Assembly: GCA_002221725.1 (NCBI GenBank)
Contig: NJFT01000382.1
Span: 1-20,190 of the forward strand
Origin: Scedosporium boydii
Taxonomy: Eukaryota; Ascomycota; Sordariomycetes; Microascales; Microascaceae
Length of the DNA: 20,190 nucleotides
Direction of reading: 5' to 3'
The notes below the pieces were generated by a model, which worked only from the letters and a program-made list of their open reading frames with translations, did no database searches and was not told the origin of the DNA. The first letter of the stretch is position 1. The number at the start of each line of letters is the position of its first letter. Of this stretch, positions 1-8,638 are shown in pieces. The translations under genes were made by a program, and so were the position numbers.

Positions 1-155
1 CCTTCCCCCTTCCCCCCTTCACCCCACCTCCCACTTCATCTTCTTTTCGTATGGACAGTCCCTAGGCATTTCTCTGCTAGTTGACGATGTCGCGTCGAGG
101 GGTTCGTTGCTAACTTTTGATTTTACACCGCAAAGTACCCGACGCTTCTATTACT

Positions 156-428
156 ATGCCCCTGTCCTCTGCAACAATCCCCCCCGAAACGGAAGCCCTG
201 CCTCAAGTCCGGTCCGAAAGAGCCCAAGATCCAAAGGTCCAAGCTCGCACCGGTCTCCAATATTCCCAGCTCCTTAACCAACCGGACCTTCAACCGTCCG
301 AAGCCGCCGATAACGCCCAGCCTTCAGCAGTCGAACCCAGTACGCTTGACTTTACACAAACTCTCGGGACCCCTAACCCCGGCCTGGACCCTTTTTTGGG
401 TTACGAGGCTGATGAGTCCTGGTATTAA
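156..428 (+). CDS. doubtful small hypothetical protein, 90 aa
   Basis: The ORF opens with an ATG at 156 and runs 90 codons to a TAA after ...DESWY. The frame stays open upstream to a TTG at 117. The product is rich in Pro, Gln, Ser and Glu, with no signal peptide, membrane segment or recognisable domain. Its composition looks like the disordered end of a protein. The DNA before it resembles a fungal promoter or 5' UTR: a CT-rich tract at 1-50, then TGCTAAC near 108 and a possible acceptor ending at 135, so this could be an exon whose partner lies outside the window. I do not recognise a family. A chance ORF is equally possible. Confidence 0.3.
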   Translation: MPLSSATIPPETEALPQVRSERAQDPKVQARTGLQYSQLLNQPDLQPSEAADNAQPSAVEPSTLDFTQTLGTPNPGLDPFLGYEADESWY

Positions 429-660
429 TACGTTAATCATTGATCCCTACTGCGGCGCTGACCGAGACGTCCATGTCTCATTATGTTGCCAACGCCCAGT
501 ACTTGCGTGGCATCAACGTTTTATCCTAGAAAGGATAGAATTTGCCGCTTTAACGTCTTTCTGCTGTCTCAGTACAACTATGAGGCTGAGACAGCACCTA
601 CAACCTACAACTCGGGGAACAAATATAAATTACATTTTGGGGAGACACAAAGGTGCCTTC

Positions 661-710
661 CTATATATCGTTGCCCTTTCCTATATATCATTGCCATTTC
701 CTATGTAATG
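661..710. repeat. 20-bp tandem duplication plus partial third unit
   Basis: Bases 661-680 and 681-700 are consecutive copies of a CTATATAT-led 20-mer and match at 18 of 20 positions (differences at unit positions 10 and 16). A third partial copy starts at 701 with CTAT and then diverges. Each full unit carries a TATATA core. Confidence 0.85.
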
Positions 711-877
711 TCCCGCCCCCTCCCTTAGAAAAAAAATTTCCTTCTCTTTCTCCATCCTTGTTTTCTTTTGTGATCCTCCGCTCACGTTTTCAGGTCCCAA
801 GATTGAACAACCCCTATATACGACCTGAATACAATGATGTATACGGTCTTTACTGCTTTCCTTTATGTTGCTGGTGC

Positions 878-915
878 GCATTTCCTTTTGTTTCCTTTTG
901 TTTCCTTGGAAATGC
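878..915. repeat. 10-bp tandem repeat inside an 8-bp inverted repeat
   Basis: TTTCCTTTTG occurs at 881-890 and 891-900, followed by a partial copy at 901-907. GCATTTCC (878-885) and its exact reverse complement GGAAATGC (908-915) bracket the run, so the segment could form a short hairpin with a pyrimidine-rich loop. No coding or regulatory role can be assigned. Confidence 0.75.
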
Positions 916-1180
916 CCGATAACGTTCATGTTTCCTTTGTATTTATTATTTACTCAGTCCCCACTGATTCGCTCTTTCGAGGATGGAGAATGGTGCGTTC
1001 GTTATTGATGAAATTCGGCTGCTGGAATCTCTTGGACTCGGAACCAAGATATTATTGGCACCTCCGCCGAACATAGTGTGCGTAACATATATATAAATAA
1101 AAGAGGGGGAAACCTCCGTGTCGCTCGTTACATTACCGTCCATTATGCATCATCCATTGATATCTTCATACCTCCGTCTG

Positions 1181-3150
1181 TTATCTTTCATCTTTTTTCA
1201 TCCCAACCAAACCCTGAGATATCTCTCCCCCAGGCGGCACGTACCCTCCCTCCGCCGTCGTCGCCGCGTAAAACTCCCTCCAAAACTCGCACGCCGATCT
1301 CGGCATCTGCCCATCCTCAACCTCCCTGACGAGAAAGTTGCCAATGTCCACGACTCCGCCTACGTTCTCCCCAGACGAGCTGCGTGGGTGATTCCACTTT
1401 ACTGTAGGCGGGACGTTGAGCACGACTCTGTCGGCGTTTGGATCTCCTTTGGCGGCGTATGAGGCGAGGTAGCTCTGGTGAGCTGCGCTGATGCCCGAGA
1501 AGAGGATTCCTAATGGTAATAAGACGAAGTTCTTGAGTACGTCATTCCAACTTGACGAAAAGTACTTGTTGTAGAATACGGCGATGAGGTCCATTGCGTG
1601 CCACCCTGGCGATACGGAGTATTGCATGTTCCAGACCTTAGAGTCGCCGTACGCTTCGGTGAGGTAGCGAATGTTACATATCATGCTGCTGTCTCGAACG
1701 AAGTCTGCCACGCGATCCGTCTGAGTCTTGTACTTGGACTGGGCGCCACCAACTTCCGGGTAGAAGTCTGCGACTTTCTGGTTGAGGCCAATATCAGCCG
1801 TGTAATTCGCGAAGACGGCGGCAAGGAAATTGTCAAAGTCGGCGTTTGTAGCGATGGAGCCGTCAACGAAGAGAACGGCTTCGTTGGAGCAGTGCGACAG
1901 GAGGAGCGATTCTATCTTCCAAAAGTTGCCCGTCGCGAGCTCCAGGACTGGAAGTTGTCGAATGAAGGATCCGTCCGGCGTAGGCCCTACGGGGAAAGTC
2001 CCAGGGACTTGACTCTGCATTAATTCGTGATTGGCACTCATGAGCTTTTCGGTGTCGGCCTTTCTGATGCAGTCGAGACCTTGGTCAGCGCAGCCAGATA
2101 ACTGTGCAAATTGCTGGAAAACATCCTCGCATAAACCTGCCCTGTCCCACATTGCCTGGAATGCAGGGCTGAGGAGGATGGCTTTGCCGAATAGAGGATC
2201 TTTGGTTCCCCCTTCGGCAACAAGGTGGTGCATAATGGAGGAAGCACCGGCCGATTCTCCCATTGCCGTGACTTGCTTCGGGTCGCCGCCTAGAAGGTGA
2301 ATGTAGGACTGTACCCATTCGAATACGGCTCGTTGATCCCAAAGCCCCGCGTTGGGTAGGCCGCCTTTCTCCATTGATGACCCGGCTAGGAAACCGAAAG
2401 CGCCGAGGCGGTAGTTGAAAGTGATGAAAATCATGTTGTTGCCGGATTGGCCGATCAGACCTGAGCCATCGTAGAATGGGAGACTCGGTTGGTATATGTC
2501 CTTGCTACCGAGTATGTAGCCTCCGCCGAAAATGAACACGACTACCGGCAAAGGATCCTTTGGGTTCTTAAGAGCCTTGGCGGGCACGAAGACGTCCATA
2601 CAGAGACAATCCTCACTCTCCTCACCAAAGCTCGGGATAGGTAGTCCGCCGAGGCTAGCCCGAAGGTGTTAGTAGACTATCGTGTAAGTGGGTAGGCGGG
2701 AGAGAATAGGCCGGGCTCATACAACTGGTTTATTGCGGCTCCGATGGGGCTCTCATTACCGGTCCCGATGAAGTTGATGCCGTTTATCAAGGCTTGGGGG
2801 CATGTCGGCTTTTCACGGGTTTGCTGAGTCCCAGATTCATTCACTGGCGGCGCTGGTTTCGCCCATCTTAAATCACCGACTGGTGGCGCCGCGTAGGGAA
2901 TGTTGCGAAAGGCATGACTACACAACTTAGAGTTAGGGAATATTCGCGTGTTGGCAGGTGAGCTCTTGAGTTTTCGTGATACTAACATGCCTGATACCTC
3001 GTTATATTCTGACCTAAATGAGCCGTAAGGGAGGTTGAGCACAGCTGGCTCCGTTGCCTGGGTAGTGCTCGAGCCGAAGATAGAATCAAACAATCCCCCG
3101 GCAGACACAAGCGGTAGGAAGATGAGTTGAATCAACCGTATGGCGAGCAT
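1181..3150 (-). CDS. secreted type-B carboxylesterase/lipase
   Basis: This is an alpha/beta-hydrolase of the COesterase family, expected to hydrolyse carboxylic esters outside the cell. The start at 3150 gives a hydrophobic N terminus (MLAIRLIQLIFLPLVSAGG) that reads as a signal peptide. A 68-nt intron at 2722-2655 (donor GTATGA, branch CTAAC, acceptor CTAG) joins two frames exactly. A second likely intron starts at 2997 (GTATCA) and ends at 2926 (72 nt, in frame). If it is retained the protein is 633 aa, if removed 609 aa. A stronger acceptor at 2918 would break the frame. In the 633-aa numbering, the nucleophile is Ser277 in GESAG, the acid is Glu401 in SNEA and the base is His495 in PGWHAMD. 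Conserved blocks RNIPYAAPPVGDLRW, NYRLGAFGFL and GGDPKQVTAMGES are present. The oxyanion-hole segment reads FIFGGGY, with Phe where many relatives have His. Family assignment is firm; substrate is unknown. Confidence 0.92.
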
Positions 3151-4755
3151 TATGAAGGGTTCGACAAGGCTCTCTATCTGGTAGTTTCTAAGGAGCCGCA
3201 GGACGAGGGCACCGTGCCTTTCTATTTCGTCTTTCTAGGTCCACCACTCATCTTTATGCTCCGTAGCTAGAGGTTGTACGGGACGATGGAATATATCCCC
3301 GTAACCGTCGACACCGGTCCTACCTAAAGACCAGTCACAATGGAGAGCATGTTCAACCGCCGTCTTGAAATCTGATACGTCAAGTTCAGTCTCACATTGG
3401 TATAAGATGATGCTCTGTATGTTCCCAATGACTCTACTCCACCGAAATGCCACTGGAGCCCTGGAAACACAATCTCTCCAGGTTCGTCCCACCCACCCCC
3501 TTAATGTGACCACCGATGTGCCTGAAACAAATCAAGTGCCCTCCCGCGTGAACACCCTCAATTTGATCCATGATCGATTCCAGGCTCGAGTCAATCCGTT
3601 ACCCATGACCAACTCGGGCATCTGACCCAAAACGGAACCGACCGGCTCAGAAGAAGTAGATTAATCTATTTCCACCAGTGTCCAATCTCGTGCCCATCCC
3701 GGACGCACGAAGACTATGCCACGCACGTCATCTCGGCTCACAAGCCTATTGGAGATGTGTAGTTTCAGCGAGTGGAGAGCCAGAAGGTCCTTTTAGAGTT
3801 GGATGGATCCGTTTTAGGCGCTAGAAAATTCTCCGTCTAGTTCGACACTGCCCAATCAGAGTGCCTCGGTACCTGGTCCGCCAAATCTTGGCATCGATCT
3901 GCCGGGATTTCCGCTTTGCAGGGAAGCAAAGAATAATCTAAGTATTGTTGAATAGAAGAGACCTTTAACGGGGTAGAATGTTTATGCCATGACGCCGTCT
4001 TTTTCTGTGATTTTTGACAATCACCAATTGCTTCTTGAACATCACGTGACTATTCCGATTAACTCATCAAACTTGGGGGTTTGGTTTTTAAGGTACTTCG
4101 TACTCGAACAACATCGGCTCCGGGTGTCAAAAATTACCCCAGACTTGGGCTTCGATTCCGCGCTCTTGGAGACTCCATTGTATCCGCAGCTGCGGATCAT
4201 CGACCTATGGCATGGACTAAGAGCACGGCTCGGATTGTCCCGCACCTTGGTCCGAGCATTGGACTGGTGTTAGCCATGACGCGACGACGAATGGCCTGCG
4301 CCGAGAGGTATCGAGGAGGCATCATTCTTATTCCGAGTTGCAGTTGCAAGCAAAGTCCATTCCCAATTAAGCCAGTATCTTAAGAAAGCACCCTAAAATC
4401 ACCCTCGAATAAGTTGAAAAGAGGGAAAAAATACAATGCTAACCTGATGATCAGTTCTATGATCTTGCTGGATTCTATAACTTTAACAACGTGTGCCAGG
4501 TACCATGAGTCGGTTATCATACGCCAAGGCAAATGGCGGAGTCGTTGATATTGCGCTAGCTCTGGGTAGCTGTCCGATATGCATGCTAAGGAGAGGAGCA
4601 GAAATCCCATGTCGGCGTGCTTCCTGTGGGATATTGATGGCTCGAAAAGCGGAGACTGCCTCTGAAAACGACCTCCGATTAGGACGTGTTAATAAGGGAT
4701 GAAAGGAGAGCAGAAGAGACAAGAAGGTTGGGCATATAAAATATAACTGCTGGGT
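3151..4755. other. gene-poor stretch
   Basis: About 1.6 kb without a gene I can support. Several ORFs of 65-100 codons exist on both strands but none shows a recognisable motif or splices into a longer frame. The right part (4380-4755) lies just downstream of the RPA12-like fragment and does not contain that family's missing C-terminal zinc ribbon half. The left edge is presumably the carboxylesterase promoter. Confidence 0.55.
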
Positions 4756-5148
4756 CTAACGCCTTACAAGAGAGAGTTGGTCTTTTTCGATCTTACGGAC
4801 TGGGATGCCCACAAGTAGGAGAGTAGTGTACCCGACCGTCTTCGCACCACACTTGCGGCACTTCTGCTCGATAGGAGGCCAGTTCAGCTCTGAGCTCTGA
4901 GTTATCGACGGGGCCGGTAGTTCGCTGCGCCATGTGGGATGAAAACTGATGGTAGTAGTCATAGTGGCACCAACTAACTTGTCTATTGAAACGGCAGTTA
5001 GCTCACATTCTCCCTAGGCACCGGGAGAGTACAAACACGAACCGTTACTGTTATTCAACACACCACAGTAATCGCATTTCACCTTCGGCAGGTTGTCTTT
5101 GGCTGTGGGCAGCAGATCACCACAGCCATCGCAGAACTGAATTGCCAT
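4756..5148 (-). pseudogene. RPA12-like RNA polymerase I subunit, C-terminally truncated
   Basis: RPA12 is the small zinc-ribbon subunit of RNA polymerase I whose C-terminal ribbon supports RNA cleavage. Exon 1 (5148-5049) starts MAIQFCDGCGDLLP and contains a first ribbon, C-x2-C followed by KCDYCG. A 66-nt intron, 5048-4983 (donor GTAACG, branch GCTAAC, acceptor ATAG), leads to exon 2 (4982-4756), for 108 residues in all; normal family members have about 120. Exon 2 ends with the first half of the second ribbon (EQKCRKCGAKTVGYTTLLL). At that point the family continues with the acidic SADE hairpin and a last C-x2-C pair. Here the frame reads VGIPVRK... to a stop, and I found no exon downstream that supplies the missing part. 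The usual FPS.LR.K linker is also only loosely kept. I infer a decayed or truncated copy. A missed exon, or a distinct short zinc-ribbon protein, remains possible. Confidence 0.55.
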
Positions 5149-6336
5149 GTTGCTTGCAGATGGTCAGTTGGGGGGTATAGACGAAAGATGCCTTACTTCC
5201 AGTCGTGTTTCCCGCCTGGATGTTCAAATCAATGATGCATAATTATTCTATTTTCCAAAGGCCTTGGGCTTGAGGAGTGTATCGTGCTGCGAGAGCAGTA
5301 CGAACCTCGTGACATTCAAATTCTATGAACGTTTCCAAACATACCCCGTATTCCTGGCACAGCACCCGAAGGCTCTGCTGCTCGCAATGATACCGTACGT
5401 AAGAGGGCACCAACAGAACCAAATCGACGAGCCTCGAAGAAGTTGGCGCTCAGCATCCGAGGCTCCCAAGGCCGTCGTCTGAGGCAGAAGCAGGGCTTAC
5501 AACTGCAACTGAGTACAACTTGGAGGAGGCAAGAACTAAATCCAACGACGGCCAAACACCAGGTCCCCAATCCCCATGCGTTAGATTTAGAATTAGTAGC
5601 AAGCTGTTGGACTAGGCTAGAGGAATCTTCAACATAGTATATTCTATTGTTTGCCCTTTTCGAGAAAGTATTTCGCTGGGTCGACACCAACGAGAGGAGC
5701 TTGGAGACGATCTCGTGTATTCTGGGAGTGCTCCTTTGTAGGCACAGGAGGCGCCAGGCAGCGGTTCATCGGATGTATGTCGAGGGTAGGTGAGTATTAT
5801 ACGAGACCGATGTAGGACTCTTGCTGCAAACCGTCTTGCATGATAAATTTCCACTTTTTTTTTTTCTTACTCTCAGACTGGAGCTCTGATCCTCAACGTA
5901 GGACCATTGAAAACCAGAGATCTTAGACACTTTTGGTTGCTGTAAAGAGAAAAGATGTCTTGTTCGACAATTTGACCAAAGAGACTGACATGTCTCGATG
6001 AGACATTGCGGCTTCCATCACGACGATTGAAATTATCAAGGCCTGGTGATAGGCTCGGCGTGTAGATTCCTGAGATTTTCTTGGTTGATGACAATAAACC
6101 CGAGAATTTACAGCTCTAGCCAACTCTTCTCTTACAACATGCAAGTGAACGACTGATTGTGTGAAAGAAAGCTTGAAGGAATTGAGAGTCCTAATGCAAT
6201 ACGGTGGGAATCATGACGAAGATAACGGAGCCTAGGCCATACAAAAAACACAAGGAAAAAGGAAAATCGTAATCCCATCAAGCCTCTGCTGAAGGCCAAC
6301 ACCACCAACACCACCAACACCAATGCCAACAGTCCA
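5149..6336. other. intergenic region, no gene recognised
   Basis: About 1.2 kb between the RPA12-like fragment and the RXT2 stop codon. ORFs up to 124 codons occur on both strands around 5316-5690 but overlap each other antisense and match nothing I recognise. A run of T lies near 5853-5865. The right end probably includes the RXT2 3' UTR with a short 9-bp repeat at 6296-6322. Confidence 0.55.
6296..6322. repeat. three perfect 9-bp tandem units
   Basis: CCAACACCA is repeated three times without mismatch, ending 14 bp from the RXT2 stop codon, so it lies in that gene's probable 3' UTR (GGT/GTT-rich in the transcript). Confidence 0.8.
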
Positions 6337-8012
6337 TCAGCTCCGCCGAGTTCTAGTCTTCTTACCCACCGGAAGTTCTTCCTCCTCCTCGTCTTGGCCC
6401 TTCTTCAAGTCTTCAGTCAGGTTCCACTCCTCCCAATCATACCAATCCTCGCCGTCCGACAACTCGCCAACGTGACCCTCAGCCTTGGACCACCTAAGGA
6501 CTTGTTGCCGTAGCCGGTCGGCCTTTAATAGGTTAAGGTAGAGCTTCACCGCTCCCCGGGATACCTCCTCTTGCTTTTGGATGTAAAGGGATAATAGATG
6601 TCGCACATTTTCGGCTTCGTTTTCGGGGAGTCCCATGTCTCTATCCGGCCGGGGGTATGTCGGTGGAGTGAAGAGGGGATGGATGGGGAAGTCGTCGGAC
6701 TCTGTGTAAGCTTTGACTGACAGTTGCCCCACTTCGTTATTTTCATGGGAGTCGCGGATCTCCTCGTTGCTCGTCGTAGGGTTTGCATCTTTCATCTCCA
6801 CATTCTCATTGTCGACGGCTTTGGCCGTAGCCGTCTCCGGACCCGTACTGGGATTTTTCATGTTCTCTTCTGACTTGGCTGGCTTCTCCGACGAACCCGC
6901 GCCTGGTTTTGGGTCCGCAGTTGATGACTTCTCGGCCGCCTCGACACCTCCTTGCGACCGACCCTGATCGGAATCCTTCTCTGGCTCCTCCTTGTCGGGT
7001 GACGCATTTTTGTCTGATTGCTGCGCAGCATCTGCGTCCGTCATTGTTACGTCATCGGCGGCCGTGGCCTTCTCACCGGCGTCCTTTGCCGGCGACGTAT
7101 CTGCTGCGCTAGACGCGCCATTAACTGTTGGTTTCAGCTCGGCATTTACGGCCGCGCTCGAGGAGCCATCCGAGAGCCCTGTTATAGCCAAGCGTTGCCT
7201 GACGAGATCTTGATATGCGCTATCGTCTCTGTAGAGCTCGATGTCGTTCGGGCCGACGAGTGCGCCGCAAGGAATCCAGGTATAGTCCCCGCAAAACCCG
7301 GTCATAAGCCTCTTGACCTTCCACAGCGCACGTTGCTCCTTGCGCATTAATTCGCTGGCTTGGGTAGCTAGTTGTGTGAGGTTCTTCGATTTGAAGGCAG
7401 TTGCGAGGGCAGGGTGGTCAGCGAGGTCGGTAACAGCGGTCAGGGGCGCGAGAATTTCTGGCAAGCGAGAAAGTTAGACCAAGTCTACTGGAGGGATACG
7501 AGGAGGGGCGGAAGCCAAGAGCTTACGTTCAAGGTGAACATTCGCGTATGGGTTCATGTCGGCGGCATTGGTGAGCGCGTCTTGAAGGCGCTCATCGTCA
7601 TCCTCGCTGTCAACTTCGAAGCCGTCGTCATCGATGAGTGCAGGGTTTCGGCTAATGATGCTCCGCCTCGTGCCAGCGTACTCGATCTCCTGTTTACACG
7701 GTTAGGGGCTTGGTCGGTAGGAAGAAATATCAGGTCGCTGCTGCATGCCTCTTTATACACTTCAGGTCCCGTTGGTGGCGCCAGTTGTCCTTGCCGGGTA
7801 AATCGTGCTCGTTTCTTCAGCTTCTGGCCGCGGTTGCCGTTGTGGTCGATCGAATCGTCCGAATCGGATTCTGATTGAGAGTTGCCTTAGTTTATGTCTC
7901 CTTCCGGGTTAGGCAAGGGGAAAAACAGCAGATGCTTACCGTATGCCTTTCTCTTTAGACTTCGCTTGATCGCAGCTATTGTTTGTGCAAAAATGGCTTG
8001 CTGCGACGCCAT
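6337..8012 (-). CDS. RXT2: Rxt2, Rpd3L histone deacetylase complex subunit
   Basis: Rxt2 is a structural subunit of the large Rpd3 (Rpd3L) deacetylase complex, which acts in nuclear gene repression. Four exons give 492 residues: 8012-7940, 7870-7749, 7689-7527 and 7457-6337. Introns 1 and 3 have GTAAGC donors with CTAAC branch sites. Intron 2 (7748-7690) needs a GC donor (GAG|GCATGC) to keep the family-like VYKE before IEYAG. A GTGTAT donor at 7760 is also in frame but drops those four residues. Family features I recognise: an N terminus MASQQAIFAQTIAAIKRSLKRKAY, a basic QKLKKRARFTRQGQLAPPTGPEVY block, RRSIISRNPALIDDDGFEVDSEDD, then ILAPLTAVTDLADHPAL. These correspond to the RXT2 N-terminal domain. 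Roughly residues 190-330 are low-complexity (Ala, Ser, Asp, Lys), and the C terminus is acidic then basic (KKTRTRRS). It lies in tandem with SSL2, 626 bp upstream. Confidence 0.9.
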
Positions 8013-8638
8013 GGCGAATTGCAGGTCAAGCAGTCGATCCTTAGAGGGAGCAGATGTCTTGTAATGTTTTAGGTAAGAGGGGGGCTGGATCTCTGGATAT
8101 ATATAAATGACAATGTGCCAACTGAGAGAGCTATGTGATAGAAAAAAAGGTAAATTCCTGGGGTTAACTGGTGATCGCTGTGTGCTGTTCTTCGCGCTGG
8201 ATCTTGGGGAGACCGAGAAATCAATTTACGAGAGGCGGCGGGTTTTGGCGTTTGCGAGGCTGCCGAAAGTTGGCGAGCAAGGGTCAAAGTGGGCGTGTAA
8301 GAGCTGGCGTCTGCACTGTGTGGATGTCATGCCGAGGGCGGACGGGGCTGAGGGAAAAACAATTCGCCGAGGAGTGGGACGGGATCACCCCACACTGTGG
8401 CCCATTGTACCTTTGTACTTCGTCTTCCAGTTCGTGCGACTTCGGACTTACTCAGACATCAATTGATCACCATCCTCATGGATTCCATGAACTCATCTTC
8501 GTCTTCGTTCTTCCGTTCTGTCCGTCTCTGTTTGCAAACTGGGTATCCATATTCCGCTTGGCCAATCTAAACCTACTCATATCATGTAGGTAGCCATTAC
8601 AAGACCTACATCCTGCGCCTCTCGTTCTCCCTCTTGAT
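8013..8638. other. RXT2-SSL2 intergenic region
   Basis: This gap holds the promoter of RXT2 at its left and the 3' UTR of SSL2 at its right, both genes being on the minus strand. Overlapping plus-strand ORFs of 119-140 codons here have no recognisable content and are probably chance. No terminator or RNA gene was seen. Confidence 0.6.

Larger units (their letters stand above)
429..1180. other. intergenic region with short tandem repeats
   Basis: No convincing coding sequence is visible on either strand; the overlapping ORFs have low-complexity, Cys/Phe/Pro-rich translations typical of non-coding pyrimidine-rich DNA. The stretch contains a 20-bp tandem duplication at 661-700 and a 10-bp tandem repeat at 881-907. 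It lies downstream of the carboxylesterase stop codon, so its right edge probably contains that gene's 3' UTR. Confidence 0.6.

Noticed and set aside
3235..3513. 92-codon minus-strand ORF ending in DEWWT, just upstream of the carboxylesterase
   Set aside because: The translation looks faintly protein-like but has no recognisable motif, no initiating ATG that makes sense, and no frame-compatible splice to the esterase.
4380..4722. Minus-strand ORFs downstream of the RPA12-like fragment, considered as its missing last exon
   Set aside because: An LYFICPT-like stretch near 4730 briefly resembles the ribbon's FY.CP, but no second Cys pair or SADE follows, so I treat it as chance.
5316..5690. 124-codon minus-strand ORF and opposing plus-strand ORF at 5443-5637
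   Set aside because: They overlap antisense, are unlike any family I know and show low-complexity Cys/Arg/Ser content; no transposase or reverse transcriptase motif is present.
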